Source: Heloderma charlesbogerti
Taxonomy: Eukaryota > Chordata > Lepidosauria > Squamata > Helodermatidae
Direction: 5' to 3'
DNA length: 64,000 nucleotides
NCBI GenBank assembly: GCA_026122225.1
Contig: JANEZZ010001872.1
Span: 62,001-126,000 of the forward strand
Both the position numbers and the translations under genes were made by a program. The notes under the pieces are model-generated. The model ran no database searches. It saw only the letters and a list, made by a program, of their open reading frames with translations, and was not told the DNA's origin. Positions 53,231 to 64,000 of this stretch are shown here, piece by piece (positions within the stretch are counted from its first letter, which is position 1; each line of letters opens with the position of its first letter).

Positions 53231-54054
53231 ATCAGCATAACAGTACTAAATACAAGGCTTATACATCCCTAAATTCAAGCACCTAATACATTCAACATCA
53301 TCTTGAGTCAATGCTTCTAAGCAGAGCAATAACAATATCAATCCTAGTGATAGTCAGCATGAAGTTTACCAGGGTTGTTCCACAGGCAATTAAAGATGGG
53401 GTATGTTCTCCTTGAGAGAACTCCTAATTCATGTGTTCAGAATCTTCTGTGTTGAATTTCAAACTTCTTATCAAGATAAATGTTTGTAACAACATACATA
53501 TAAAAACATTACAGAATCCCTTGACATGTTACAGGTGTGTCTGTGACACAGGCATTATTTGTCTGCCTTCAACTTGTCTTATGAGTAAAAACATATCTTG
53601 TATTTTTACGATCTGGGAACTCCCTCCTATTATCCGATGGGATGCCTGGTTTATTATCAAGCTAACTGTTTTACAATCAGCCTCATTGTTTTATTTTTTT
53701 TTTTTTTAGTTTTGTGAGGGGGATATTACTATAAATCTAATGTGGACACTGACCTCCAGGGGTCACAAGTGCAGAAGCTGGCACCTATTGCCTGGATCTA
53801 AGAACTATCTATGTTCTTATCAGTCAAGAGTACCAATGAGCCCATTGTCTATTACTGATGGCCTGGTCCTTCTGTCTGCCATCTGGGAAGCCTCAAAGAT
53901 AAGATCAATTTAACTACTTTTGTTACAGGAGAACAAGCTGTGTTTCACCAGCTGTTGGGATCCCATTCTTTTATCCAGAAGTCTCTTGGACACATGTAAT
54001 TCTTGAAATTGGGCAGCAAGAGTAAGGTAGTGTAAATTTGAAAGCTCTGCTACA
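53231..54054. other. Unannotated sequence
   Basis: A T-run ends near 53709. No gene recognised. Confidence 0.4.
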
Positions 54055-54235
54055 AAAGTATTATTATTATCTTTGTGTTATTGTTTTAACAAAACAGAAC
54101 ATTATTATTATCTTTTTATTATGGTTTTAACAAAACAGAACATTATTATTACTATTATCTTTTTTACTATTACTAATTATTATTACTATTATTATGATTT
54201 TAACAAAACAGAACATCATCATCATCATCAGTTTG
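54055..54235. repeat. AT-rich tandem repeat with conserved AACAAAACAGAAC
   Basis: TTTTAACAAAACAGAACAT recurs three times (about 54083, 54125 and 54199) with ATT/ATC-rich spacers between. The first spacing is about 42 bp and the second longer owing to extra ATT units. Confidence 0.85.
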
Positions 54236-56648
54236 CTGCTCTAGGAATATGCAGAGTAAATTTCTCTCACGGATGTATAATCCTGACAATTCCACGTATT
54301 GAAATAAGGATCTGGAAGAGGGCTTCAAGGTTAGAAGGTCTGGATGAAATAGCCTGAGGCAAGCACCTCTATTTTTGCAATCACAGAACATTGATCAAGC
54401 TCCAGGTTTTTGATGGCCCTTGGGCAAGACACCTTCAATGGGCCCTTTCCCTCAATGAGTCTACCTTCTCACCACCATTATCATCAGCTGCTATTGTTCC
54501 TCATTGCCTTTCTTATCATTCCTACAACTTGCTTGCTTGACAGGCAGAGAGCCAGTAAGCAAGCAGGCAGTGGTATCTACCACTCCTCCTTCTCACCATC
54601 ACTTCTGTCTAGACTAGTTATAGGCAGGTGAACAAGCAGATTGCAATGGTGAAGAAGAGGAGCAAGTCCAGGGGCTCTTGTCAGTAGACTCGCTGGGTGT
54701 TGGCAGGTGCCTGACTGTCTACCATTGACTCTGGCCCAAGTCAAGATGGCCCATTTGTATGATCTAGCATGGGAATCTTATGCAAATGTATGCAAAATGG
54801 GAATGAGGGGATTTGCAACAGTAGTCCAAAACTCTGAATTAGGATATTCCACACATATATTCAACTTCCCTGTTCGCACACAACAATCTGAGGCTCAGGC
54901 TGAGGCCAAGGCAATTTCCAGTGACATCCAAGAACTATCTATGTTGTGCAGAATTTACTAACAAATAGATACAAATGGTGGAAATGAACTTATACAATCT
55001 TAAGAATTGTCTGTAAACTTCAACATTCACAGGGTTTCTGGCATCTGCTATAACATAATTAATCAATGCATCTCTCCTCTACCTAGCTATCTCATCATTA
55101 TGTTTTAGCCTCTTTATTGGGGTTGGGGATGTTACATTCTGTCTGATACCAGTTGAACAATGGAGAAAATGAGTCTTCAAATGCCGAAAACATATTCATA
55201 CCAAAGAGGTTCCTTTAGAAATAAGAACTGCATGGAACCCACAGAGAAACTCAAACACAGCAAATGATAACCGGCTTTAGATTGTCTGATTCACCATCTG
55301 GTTCCCAAAATCTTGCCATCCCCTTTCCCCTCTATTTTGGCTTCAAAAAAAATTATTACGATAAAAGCTGCCTTCATTATTCAAACGATGATTGTTCACT
55401 AGAATTCAACAGTGTGATGCCTCTTCACATCAATGCTGATGGGCATTTTAAAATCTTAGGGCAGCTTTAGTAAATGAGCTAGCATTTCCCTCTGCCTAGC
55501 GACCTGTAGATAAGAATGGCTATGATCAGAAACATCCCAGAGTATGTCAAAAAAAAGGGCAGCCAGAGGAGAAAGCCAGCAAAGACACCAAAAGGAGTGA
55601 TTTGTGCACCTGCATTTTGGTCTGCTGTGTTGTTTAGTAGCTTTTGTGAGGCTCTTTTAAAATCAGGAACATGATTGTGCAGTCACTTGCATAATCTATT
55701 GTTAAACATACAGAGTGAGCTAGACATGCACTGGGCTTTTTCAAGCTAATGAGGAGGAATGACCTGGATTATTTTTCTTGTTACATTCCTTTCATTATCA
55801 AGGTTTGACTTGTCACTATACTCCAGCTTCATTTTGCTCATTTGATTTGTGGGCCTTTGGTACGCATGCTTGCACACATACATGCCTGCACACATTAATA
55901 TTGGCACATACTGCATTTGGTAAACAGACCTCTTTATTGCTTTTTCACAGCTTCACACTGAATCTGGCCTGAAACCATTTTTTTTGCAGTAGAAATAGAA
56001 TGTGTGGCTATGTTATTGGTAAGGTAAATGAGGTTTAACAATAATAGATGTGGCTTTGGATAAGACCCATAGCAGACAGATGTGCACTCCTTTGGATCCC
56101 AAATCAGGATCACTGGAGAAGCTTGTACTTTCAGAGCTATTCTCTTCACTGCTATCCCATAATATATCATTACTGGGTCAGTCACTGCATCCTAGTCAGT
56201 CTGGTGGGGTTCACATTTGCAGTCAAATTAACAATATTTTTTCTGCTTTCCTGAGGACTTTTCACTTATAAACAAGGCAATCTAAGATTCTCATGGTTTT
56301 TTCAAGAGTCTGGATTTACTCATTTTATGTTCTACATCTTCATTTTATGAAGCTCTGTTCTATCTTGTTGCCTAAAAATAAATTTAATTGATTATCCAGT
56401 TCCATTCTACTCAAGAATACCCACATCCAAGGAAGAATCAGAGGTTCATATTCTCTCTTCCCTTGAGGCTAAGATCTGAATGCAGAGTGGGGATGATGCA
56501 ATATCCTCCAGGTTTTATCCACTCGCAGCACAGCAGAGGGTGTCCTCCCCTTGTCCCCCACCTCACACAGACACCTGAGACACTTTCAATAGGTTTTCCC
56601 CATTTTGCTACTTGATCTGATGATGCAGGATATTTCTCACTGGCTTTT
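54236..56648. other. Unannotated sequence
   Basis: No repeat family or gene recognised with confidence. Confidence 0.4.
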
Positions 56649-56880
56649 CTAGGGGGCAATGTTAAAGAATTGCCTCTGTGGAAACTGGGAGTGAAGGGAG
56701 GAAGGAAGCCCATGACCAGTAGGGGGTCCTTCATTGCCCCTTCCACACCCAGTTTCCCCAGGGACAGCCCTTAACAAACACACCCCACAAGCAATGGAGA
56801 GTTTCTCTGTTGCTCTAGGGAGCTGCTTTAAAGCACTGCCCCAGTGAAAGTCCAGAGTTTGGGGATGAAAGTCCACCTGC
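56649..56880. repeat. Diverged direct repeat, about 167-bp spacing
   Basis: CTAGGGGGCAATGTTAAAGA and onward is echoed by CTAGGGAGCTGCTTTAAAGC from about 56816, with GCC and GTG positions shared. Divergence is high; it could be an old duplication within a MITE. Confidence 0.4.
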
Positions 56881-57594
56881 TGCATGGGAGATGCTTGGGC
56901 TAAGAGATCCCCTGTGGAGTTGGGTAATGTTTTAATATGCAAAACATTTCCAAAAGGTGAATGGCACAGTTTGCGTTATTAACACAGGGACAGGTCTAAT
57001 CAGAGGTATATTTCTTGTAGCTCTGGGGGATTAAGTGTCATGCGCCCTTGAGATCTGAGAAGCAGCATTTGTGAAGGCCAGTTCAAATACGATTAATTGC
57101 AGTGTCTTCTAGGTTACCTTTCCCTTTTTTTGTTGTTTGATAGTTTAGGGAGATATGTTGGACACTTTCAAGATCCTTTTAGAGATCCTTTGTTAGAATG
57201 TCCATGGCCTTCGTCAAGAACTGTCCACCATGAATAAATACAGTGAAGGAGAAAAAATAAGAAAATTCAGAGAGAAAATGAAATGAAAAGAAAACACACA
57301 CTTTTGTGCCAGTCCAGAAACAATAGGAAGAGGGGGTTTGCTTTGTTTTGTTTAAGGTGATAAATGGATAGCATGTCTGGGGAAGGAGGGGGGCATCTCT
57401 CAATAATGAAAAATAACAATAAAAATGTAGTTAGAAAGTTAAAGTCACATTCAATCCATGAACACTGCTTTAATGGCAGTAACCCAACTAACGGTACAGA
57501 ATTATATCAGAAAAATAGACATACATTGTGTAGCAACCAGAAGGTAAAAATTGCAGTGTCACTTTACAGACTGGCTGACAGTTTTCATTGTGAG
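56881..57594. other. Unannotated sequence
   Basis: No gene or repeat recognised. Confidence 0.4.
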
Positions 57595-58375
57595 CGGAGA
57601 CGGGGTAATGAAGAGACAGGCAACAATAGCTTGGGCCACATTTATTGAAATATCTACAAAGGGAAAAACCTAGGATGGGCACTGACTGTACAAGCGGCTA
57701 GCTGGCACTTTTATGGGCAAAAAACATCCCCAGCCTGAGGGGAGATGTGACAGCATTGCTGCCCCTCCAGACTGCCCCTCATGGGGGATGTAGACCTTCC
57801 CCTGTTACCCCTTCCTGGGCCGCCAAGCTCCTGGGTGAGTGAGGTGAGTCGGTCTCCCAGGCAACCCGTATCCCCCTGCTGAACCGCGAAACCCGTTCGG
57901 GAGGCCTCAGGCGTCACCTGTCACCATAAGGTGCCTCTGAATGCTCACCATCCCTAAGCTCATTCTCCTTTGTCTGTCCCAGCCGCTCTCTGAAATGTGA
58001 CCTAGACTGAGAAAGAATTAGGCCAGATTTACCTAAAGGACACTCCCGACCCCATTAACAGTGTAAAGTAGGCAAAAAGAAACACAGGCCAAGCCAATTG
58101 GACTGCGAGCCAAAAATTCCTACATGGCACCCAAAAGGGCAACCGGTTAGCACCCACGCTGCTTAAGGGAGGGCGGGAGGGAGCCACGCAAGCGAGGGAC
58201 AGATTTCTCTCTTGTGTCAAAAAAGCGTCAAAAGCCTCTCTGTCCCCTCCCCTTTGGAGTGGAGCCACGGGGAATGCCCAATGGCAACCTCCAACATCTC
58301 CTCACCCCACCCCACCCGCAACGCCCCCCTCCCCCACAGCCAGGCAAGCCAGGCATGGGGGTAGGGCATTTTACT
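57595..58375 (-). repeat. LTR-like repeat, copy 2 (inverted)
   Basis: Read on the minus strand it parallels 46285-47094: CTGGCTTGCCTGGCTGTGGG, TGCCATGTAGGAATTTTTGG, TTTTTGCCTACTTTAC, GAGCATTCAGAGGCACC, ACAGGGGAAGGTCTAC and ATAAAAGTGCC, then TTCAATAAATGTGGCCC with a true AATAAA, and CTCTTCATTACCCC. This copy has the clearer ATAAAAG and AATAAA boxes. The two copies are about 10.5 kb apart in opposite orientation, so they are not the two ends of one provirus. Confidence 0.55.
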
Positions 58376-58499
58376 GCATTTGTGTTATGGAAAATAACGG
58401 CTTCATTTCAAATATTTATATGGCCTTTTTCTACTTAAAAACATCTCCAAAGTGGCTTAGAACAGTGTGGCCTATAAGCAGTTGCTGTTTGGAATTGTG

Positions 58500-58541
<42 letters not shown>

Positions 58542-58610
58542 TATTACATTTCTATACTGCCCTGCAGCCAAAACTCTCTGATCATACGCATATTACAACC
58601 TTAACTGTTG
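58500..58610 (-). repeat. (ATT)n with LINE-type tail
   Basis: About fourteen ATT units (58500-58542) lead into TTTCTATACTGCCCTGCAGCC and AAAACTCTCTGATC, the reversed LINE tail as at 52318. Confidence 0.85.
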
Positions 58611-58722
58611 GAAATATAGAAACTAACAGCACTGCTGCCTGTGAGATAGGGTGGGTAGCCCTGCCCTTCACACAGTTCAGCACTTCCCCACAGCTCCTAA
58701 TTTGTAAAAGATATTCAATGAT

Positions 58723-58794
58723 TAGTATGGCTCCATATGAAGTAGAAAGCTCCCTGTTATACAGAGTCAGATCACTGGTCCATCTAGCCCAATA
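58723..58794 (-). mobile_element. tRNA-derived SINE, 3' part (split copy)
   Basis: ATACAGAGTCAGATCACTGG followed by TCCATCTAGCCCAATA is the body of a tRNA-type squamate SINE read in reverse. The continuation lies beyond the LINE-tail insertion at about 59195-59280. Confidence 0.6.
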
Positions 58795-59194
58795 TTTATT
58801 TATTTATTTGATTTATATCCTGCCCTTCCCCTAAAAATTGTACCCAAGGTGGCTAGCAACAATACATTACAAGTTAAAATACAACATTAGATTTAAAACA
58901 TAAAAGCAAATTTATTTTAAAAAAAAACATATAAAAAAGGAAGAGGCTGCATGCACTAGTTTAACCTATTCCAGCAAATAAGTCAGCTTAAAAGCCAGGT
59001 GACTGTCAGAATGAAAGTGTCTTTTCCTGCCAATGGAAGGAGAACAAAGATGGAGGTTGCCCAGCATCCCTTGGCAGGGAGTTCCAGAACCTGGGAGCAG
59101 CCACCCAGAGGGCCATCTCTCACATCCCTGCCAAATGTGCTACAGTTTGGCTATTCCTTCTTGTGGTGGTTCTCCAACAAAAGTCTTTTCCATC
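58795..59194 (-). repeat. LINE-type tail inserted into a SINE
   Basis: TTTATTTATTTATTTGATTT is followed by ATCCTGCCCTTCC and AAGGTGGCTAGCAACAATAC, then an A-rich block and GGAGTTCCAGAACCTGGGAG. It separates the two parts of the tRNA-derived SINE, so it arrived later. Boundaries are approximate. Confidence 0.6.
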
Positions 59195-59280
59195 ACCTGC
59201 TATGACAAACTGGAGATGTGATGTCAGGGATTGAATCTGGGGCCTTATGTGCACTCTACCAAGAAGCTCTGTCCCATGCT
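59195..59280 (-). mobile_element. tRNA-derived SINE, 5' (promoter) part
   Basis: On the minus strand GACAGAGCTTCTTGGTAGAG and then GATTCAATCCC (B-box-like) are the tRNA-related head. It is the other half of the SINE at 58723-58794. Confidence 0.6.
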
Positions 59281-60064
59281 GCAAGTACCTTGAAGCAAAG
59301 TTCTACATTTCAGATTTTAAAACTTAACTTTGAAGGACATATGTGGAAGGTAAGGCCACCTTTCTCAAAGGATTTGTGCTGATAAAATGCTTTAGACATT
59401 TGTCTCTGAAGATAGGTGAACCTCTCTTTCAGTTTACCCTTTTTGGTGTCATTTGGTCACCCTCTGTAGGGACTGCATTGCTAAAAGCTTTTGCCACCTT
59501 TTGTTGTTCTTGGTTTATGACTTTTTTTTTCTGAAGTCCAGAGATTTGAAACCAAAAAAGGCTTGTAGCTAATTAATACAGATATGGTGTTAGTTGGCTC
59601 TATGTGGCATCAAAGCTTTAAGATTCCCCCCTCCCCCCAAAAAGGAAATGTTATTAGTGTTGGCTCTGTCCTTTAATGTTCATGTATGAGTATCTCCATT
59701 AAGACATGGACTTTCCATCAGCATGGCTCTTCAGATCATTGAGAAATGCAAGCTTCCACTAAACATTAAAGGTGAGCCCTTATGGGACCACTTTTATTAC
59801 ACCCATTCTAATGGGGTGGCTCAGAATATTGACTTAGACTAGCAAGTCCTTGGTTTGACACTCTGGTAAGGAGCAAATGTGGGGAAAAAAGGTAAAATAA
59901 AGTAATGGAAAGTCAGGAAAAAATGAGTCAAGGACATGAGGCTAGAGATAATGGAAAAAAAAAAACTGGAGCAGATAGAACATTTTATAAACCCCATCCA
60001 GAAATATCCAGAAATAAGCATTGGCCCTAAGGTTTAATAAGTTACTAGGTAAGACTGCAATACT
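59281..60064. other. Unannotated sequence
   Basis: No gene or repeat recognised. Confidence 0.4.
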
Positions 60065-60440
60065 ATACCCTAGGAGGTAGGCAACCTTTTGGGGATGTGG
60101 GCACATTTGGCAATTTGAGAAACTGTCCTGGGGGCTACCACAAAATGGCTGCTATGGGAGGACAAGTACCCTGTCCAAAAGGCTGAGTCCCGGGCAGAAG
60201 TGGGGTCTGAGCCCCAACATACTAAACAACTCCTTCGAACCCTGTTTTCAGCACCAACAGAAAGCTATTGCACATCGATCCCAGCTGCCAGTAAGAAAAT
60301 GTGTTATTTTAAAAAAAAAATTAATGGGAAGGGTAGGATACCTTGGTGGATGCCAAGAAAGGTTTATAGGGGCACAATGGTGCCCATGGGTACCACATTA
60401 CTTTCCCCTACTATCTCACGTACCTGCGAGTAAGCCTCTA
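60065..60440. mobile_element. hAT-like repeat remnant
   Basis: GGTAGGCAACCTTTTGGGGA near the left and GGTGCCCATGGGTACCACATTA near the right are the recurring ends of a squamate hAT-type repeat as I recall it (GGTTGCCTACCCCTG-class terminus). The right end is incomplete and 60427-60490 carries an AGTAAG/CCATTGAA fragment. Confidence 0.5.
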
Positions 60441-60490
60441 TTGAACTCAGTGGAATAGAACTTCTAAGTAGATCTTCATAGGATTGTATT

Positions 60491-60744
60491 AGATATTTAA
60501 AACTCTTATATGATGGACAACAACTCTTCCCCAGATGATTGGTCATTGTCTGAACCGCCTTTCCCTCATTTCCAAATTAGGGAAGAAGACTTGGATTAGT
60601 TGTCACCTGTAAATTCAGCCAGTACTTTGAAGCTGGCCTCTGCCACATCTGGTGTTAGTTACCAAAGGCAAGAGAGATCAGAAAAGGAACTGACACTTAT
60701 CCAGAGATGTTGGTGCTTAACCTTTGCCCTTTCCCAAGCACCTT
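60491..60744. other. Unannotated spacer
   Basis: No gene or repeat recognised. Confidence 0.4.
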
Positions 60745-61030
60745 GGTCTATTCAGGTGTTTTACTCATGCATTGTCCCAATGTGTGAGCAGGGAGTGGGG
60801 CCACACTGAGCAGCCTCAACCCCTGGTGTCAGGCACACAGCACAAAGATCTTCAGGGATGGAGCCTTCTCACATACAATTGTATGCATGGAGGCTCCATC
60901 CCTGCAGATGTTCACGCCTTACATGCATATGCCAGGAGCTGGGCTGCTTGTTGCGCATGATGTTGAGGGCATTGCTACTCAGTGCAGCCCTGCCCTGGGA
61001 CACTGTGTAAGTATAACACCTGGATAGGAC
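60745..61030. mobile_element. Inverted-repeat MITE related to 2265-2523
   Basis: GGTCTATTCAGGTGTT (60745-60760) faces AACACCTGGATAGGAC (61015-61030). The phrase CTATTCAGG is common to both this and the MITE at 2265. The interior holds GGGATGGAGCC...GGCTCCATCCC (about 60854-60905) with CAATTGTATGCATG between. Non-coding. Confidence 0.75.
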
Positions 61031-61222
61031 TTGTGTCTTGGGAAGAAAGTTTATTGGGGCATGCAGGAGACAATGTGCGTGACCACTCCCTGGGATACTT
61101 TTTGTTATTTCCTGGAATGTGATTATTATGTCAGCTGACTCTCAGGCCATCTTGAGATCAGTTTTCATTTAGAGATGGCTAGTATATGGAAAGTTGTGTT
61201 GGTCCAAAATACATAGTAAGGA
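61031..61222. other. Unannotated spacer
   Basis: No gene or repeat recognised. Confidence 0.4.
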
Positions 61223-61235
61223 AATACCTTCATTA

Positions 61236-61572
61236 AAGGTAAAGGTGTCCCCAACCAGTCGTGTCCGACTCTAGGGTGAGGTGCTCATCCCCGTTTCTAA
61301 GCCGAAGAGCCAGCGCTGTCCGAAGACGCTTCCGTGGTCATGTGGCCGGCATGACTGAACACCGAGGTGCACGGAACGCTGTTACCTTTCCCGCCGAAGC
61401 GGTACCTATTTATCTACTTGCAATTTCTTGCTTTTGAACTGCTAGGTTGGCAGAAGCTGGGACTGAAGACGGGAGCTCACTCCGTTATGCAGCACTCGGG
61501 TCTCGAACTGCTGACCTGCCGACCTTCCAGTCTGCAGTTCAGCGTCTTAACCACTAAGCCACCACGGCCCCC
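61236..61572 (-). mobile_element. Sauria SINE (tRNA head, BovB-like tail)
   Basis: On the minus strand GGGGCCGTGGTGGCTTAGTG starts the tRNA-derived head (A box), GCAGTTCGAGACCC is the B box, and the element ends GTCGGACACGACTGGTTGGG then CACCTTTACC, the BovB-like 3' end that lets BovB machinery copy it. AATACCTTCATTA flanks both sides (61223-61235 and 61573-61585), a perfect 13-bp duplication. Full length of about 337 bp with little decay, so a relatively young insertion. Confidence 0.95.
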
Positions 61573-61585
61573 AATACCTTCATTA

Positions 61586-63136
61586 GGACCAACCAAAAGG
61601 TCACAAGATAGTGAGCAAGGACTTACATTCTCCAGAACTCTTAATCAGGCTAGATGTTAAGCCAAACAGGGAAGGGGAGAGAAAAAGCTCATGATGTTAA
61701 AGCCATAACATCTGCAGACTGAAAAAGTCTTACAATACAATAAAGCAACAAATAGTTTTGGACCCGTTAAAGTCTAACACAATTGTTATGGCATAAGCTT
61801 TTGTGGACTGCAGGCCCGTAAGTCAAATGCCTGGTATGTTATCCTAAGTGAGTTAGATGGGTGTAGTCTTATGTTAGATTGGAATTGCTGTGACTCTGGG
61901 GTGTTAAACAGATTTCCAGGTTGCACTGGAATCTGTTGGGATAAAGAAATAAAAATGCCTGATCTCTGTTCTTTGGGGGGAAAGTATAGCATTTAGTAGC
62001 CCCTCAGATCTGTGTTTAGCCCCTGATTGAAAAATACAGGTCTGAGGATAGCAGCGTAGGCGGATGGAAGGCACATGCTAGAGTCCTCTTCTCCCTTCAG
62101 CTGCAGGGTGGCTGGAGGGCTTAATTTGGGGCTTAATCTTGAGATACGGCTCAACAGCGCTTAGTCCTATTTTCAAAGCCAAGACTTTACTTTGGAATAT
62201 ATGTAGTAGGATTGGATGGACCTACAGGTTCAGAGTGCATTTCCCTCACCACAGTAAGAAATTAGGGGAAAGAGTTGCAGATCAGAGGGCACTACTTCAG
62301 TCAATGTAGACCTGAGCAGCAACATTGCATTTTCTGGTATTAAGCAGTGCAGTTGTGGCTGCCCCATGATGGAGATGTGTGACCTCTTCTCCCTCCTTCC
62401 CTCCCTCAGCAGCAGCCATATTGAAACATATTGTGTCGTGCTGAATATCTATCCTCTTCTCACCATAACCCTGATCTAGGGAAGGAAAACGTGTAACTCA
62501 TATGGAGAGCTTTCTCATTACTGCCAATCAAATTGAAGTCTCCCCCAGAAGTCCAGTTAAGTGTGTCTTTTAAATTTGACACATTAAAAAGATAAGTAAA
62601 GAAAGAGCCAGAAATAAGTAAGGGTAAAGACCCTGAGAGTACAACTTTATTTCAGCAAATATACACATTACAGGCTTGAATCTTCTACTCAGTAGTACCA
62701 CCTTACTTAATCACATATTATGTGGAGCAATTAAAGAAGACTATCAAGGAGCTGAAGAAGTGCACACAAGGGTCAACATAATTGTCTCTTTTCCTGAATG
62801 GATCAATATGGCTCTTTAACTCCTTTTAAAAAACAAAACAAAACACTATGTTTCTGGTTCTTTTCTTACAAAAATTATAAACAGCACACAAAGATTAATT
62901 CCTTTACAACCTCCCCTTCCACAATCATTATAAACCGTTCTGTGGTTCAAGAAATGCCGTCTTCTGCTGCTGTTTGAAATGTCTGCAAAATGCACAATAT
63001 TTACTCTAGTAATCTGGAGGATGTTATAGCCATCTAAGTTAAGATAAATGGTGACACTACATAGCACAGTCCAATGTGGGGAACATTCAGGAGGGGAATT
63101 CTAAAAGTGAAGGAAAAAGGAAGTCAAGCATATGGT
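61586..63136. other. Unannotated AT-rich sequence
   Basis: No gene or repeat recognised with confidence. Confidence 0.45.
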
Positions 63137-63263
63137 TGGATCCAGGCATACCCATACTTACAGTAGACCCAGTGGAATCAATAGGATTTCAGGTTAGCCA
63201 TGACTAACTCAAGTCCTGTTGATTTCAATGGGTCTACTCCAAGTATGACTTAGTCTGGATCCA
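63137..63263. mobile_element. Hairpin MITE (AGTAGACCCA type, copy 2)
   Basis: TGGATCCAGGCATACCCATA faces TATGACTTAGTCTGGATCCA; CAGTAGACCCAGTGGAATCA faces TGATTTCAATGGGTCTACTC; AGCCATGACTAAC lies at the centre. Same family as 16957-17085. Confidence 0.85.
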
Positions 63264-64000
63264 AGTCTACCAATTTTTACCACCGAGAGAGATGGAACTT
63301 CCTTTACCTTGTTGGCTTAGTTAGCACATCCACATGGTCACTCTCCATGCTGTTCTTTTTAGTAACGTTGGAAATGGATAGATCCTGTGGGAGGGATTAA
63401 TGTGCTACTTCCCATACTCCTTCCTGTGGTATTGTATGATTTTTGCTTCTTTATAGATTTAATCATAATGCATTCAATAAATGAGAGGGCAGGTTATAGT
63501 AATGAACTCATCCAACTCAGATGTTAAGTTAGAATTCGCCTCAGAAGCATTCAAGCTGAATACAGTGAGGGAAATCACTCTAGATTAGTCACATACACCA
63601 ACAGCAGAGAAAGATATTAGCCCTGTGCAGGTGTTCAGACTGCTTATGTGAGGACTAAAAGTAGAGAAGGGTCATGGGTACTCGCCCTGCCCCAAATGTT
63701 TCCATCCCCTATCCCTGCTTAGTCCCTAACCTTCCCCTGTTGAGCGGGAAGGTCTGAAGGGGTCTTCTACTCATGTTCTCTTGAATGCGAGTAGAAGTTT
63801 GCTCACGATTGGGAACCCTGCGTCTGCTTGCAGAGAATCTTCCACTTGCGTTCAAATGATTGTGAATAGACTCCCCCTCAGACGTTTCTGCTCAATGTGG
63901 GAAGGTCAGGGATCAAGAGAGTGGGGACTTTCATGGGGAGGGCTTGCATACGCACTCATATCCCCTTCTCATTTTTATCCCTCATGTGAGCACGCTGAGC
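63264..64000. other. Unannotated sequence to window end
   Basis: 63765-63905 contains repeated phrases (TACTCATGTTC, GAGTAGAAG, TCACGATT, CCACTTGCG) that hint at a decayed repeat. No gene recognised. Confidence 0.4.

Noticed and set aside
46285..58375. The two LTR-like copies as the ends of one provirus
   Set aside because: They lie in opposite orientation about 10.5 kb apart, and the intervening sequence has no retroelement genes.

Overview
The window is vertebrate nuclear DNA, almost certainly from a squamate reptile (lizard or snake). Its mobile elements point there: a Sauria-type tRNA SINE with a BovB-like end (61236-61572), BovB LINE pieces (40083-40925, 47958-48064), CR1 LINE copies, L2-like LINE tails, two 5S rRNA-derived SINEs, and many short inverted-repeat elements built on motifs that I associate with squamate genomes. 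I found no intact protein-coding gene. The longest open frames lie in repeats and show no coding signature. The only recognisable host coding sequence is a short tankyrase-like ankyrin fragment (41051-41248), which looks like a pseudogene.

The dominant and most unusual feature is a family of non-autonomous hAT-like DNA transposons, named here by letter. They begin TAGGGATG, end CATCCCTA, and are mostly flanked by 8-bp target-site duplications. Seven long or short copies (A 5901-6680, C 7358-8244, D 8843-9671, E 14991-15894, F 20956-21539, G 23222-24014, H 33420-34306), one inverted short copy (B 6833-7228) and one fragment (I, about 40377-40522) share an interior that is a palindrome made of smaller palindromes. 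In copy D seven small palindromes lie in the mirrored order P1-P2-P3-P4-P3'-P2'-P1'. Most copies also carry a U1-type splice-donor motif (GTAAGT) facing outward near each end, and paired YY1-like ATGGCGGC motifs in the GC-rich stems. Four copies sit within 3.8 kb (5901-9671). Copy J (48231-48741) has the same termini and a different palindromic core. Related elements with other interiors are K (50633-51031), L (27742-28146), M (4793-5245) and N (41940-42364).

Layout: 1-5.2 kb holds an inverted-repeat MITE, a 5S SINE and element M. 5.9-9.7 kb is the palindromic hAT cluster. 10-18 kb holds further MITEs, a 70-90-bp tandem repeat and element E. 20.9-24.0 kb is a CR1 LINE broken by F and by a second hAT family (21848-22470), and bounded by G. 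25-32 kb holds LINE tails, element L and the second 5S SINE. 33.4-34.3 kb is H. 38.6-41.5 kb is a mosaic of decayed CR1, an internally deleted BovB carrying hAT fragment I, and the tankyrase-like fragment. 46.3-47.1 and 57.6-58.4 kb are two inverted copies of one LTR-like repeat. The remaining AT-rich stretches are unannotated, and a few look like possible conserved non-coding sequence.

The repeats date one another. CR1 was interrupted by F and by the 21848-22470 element. A tRNA-derived SINE near 58.7-59.3 kb appears split by a LINE tail. A hAT fragment was joined into BovB. No transposase is encoded in the window, so every DNA element here would have depended on enzymes supplied from elsewhere.
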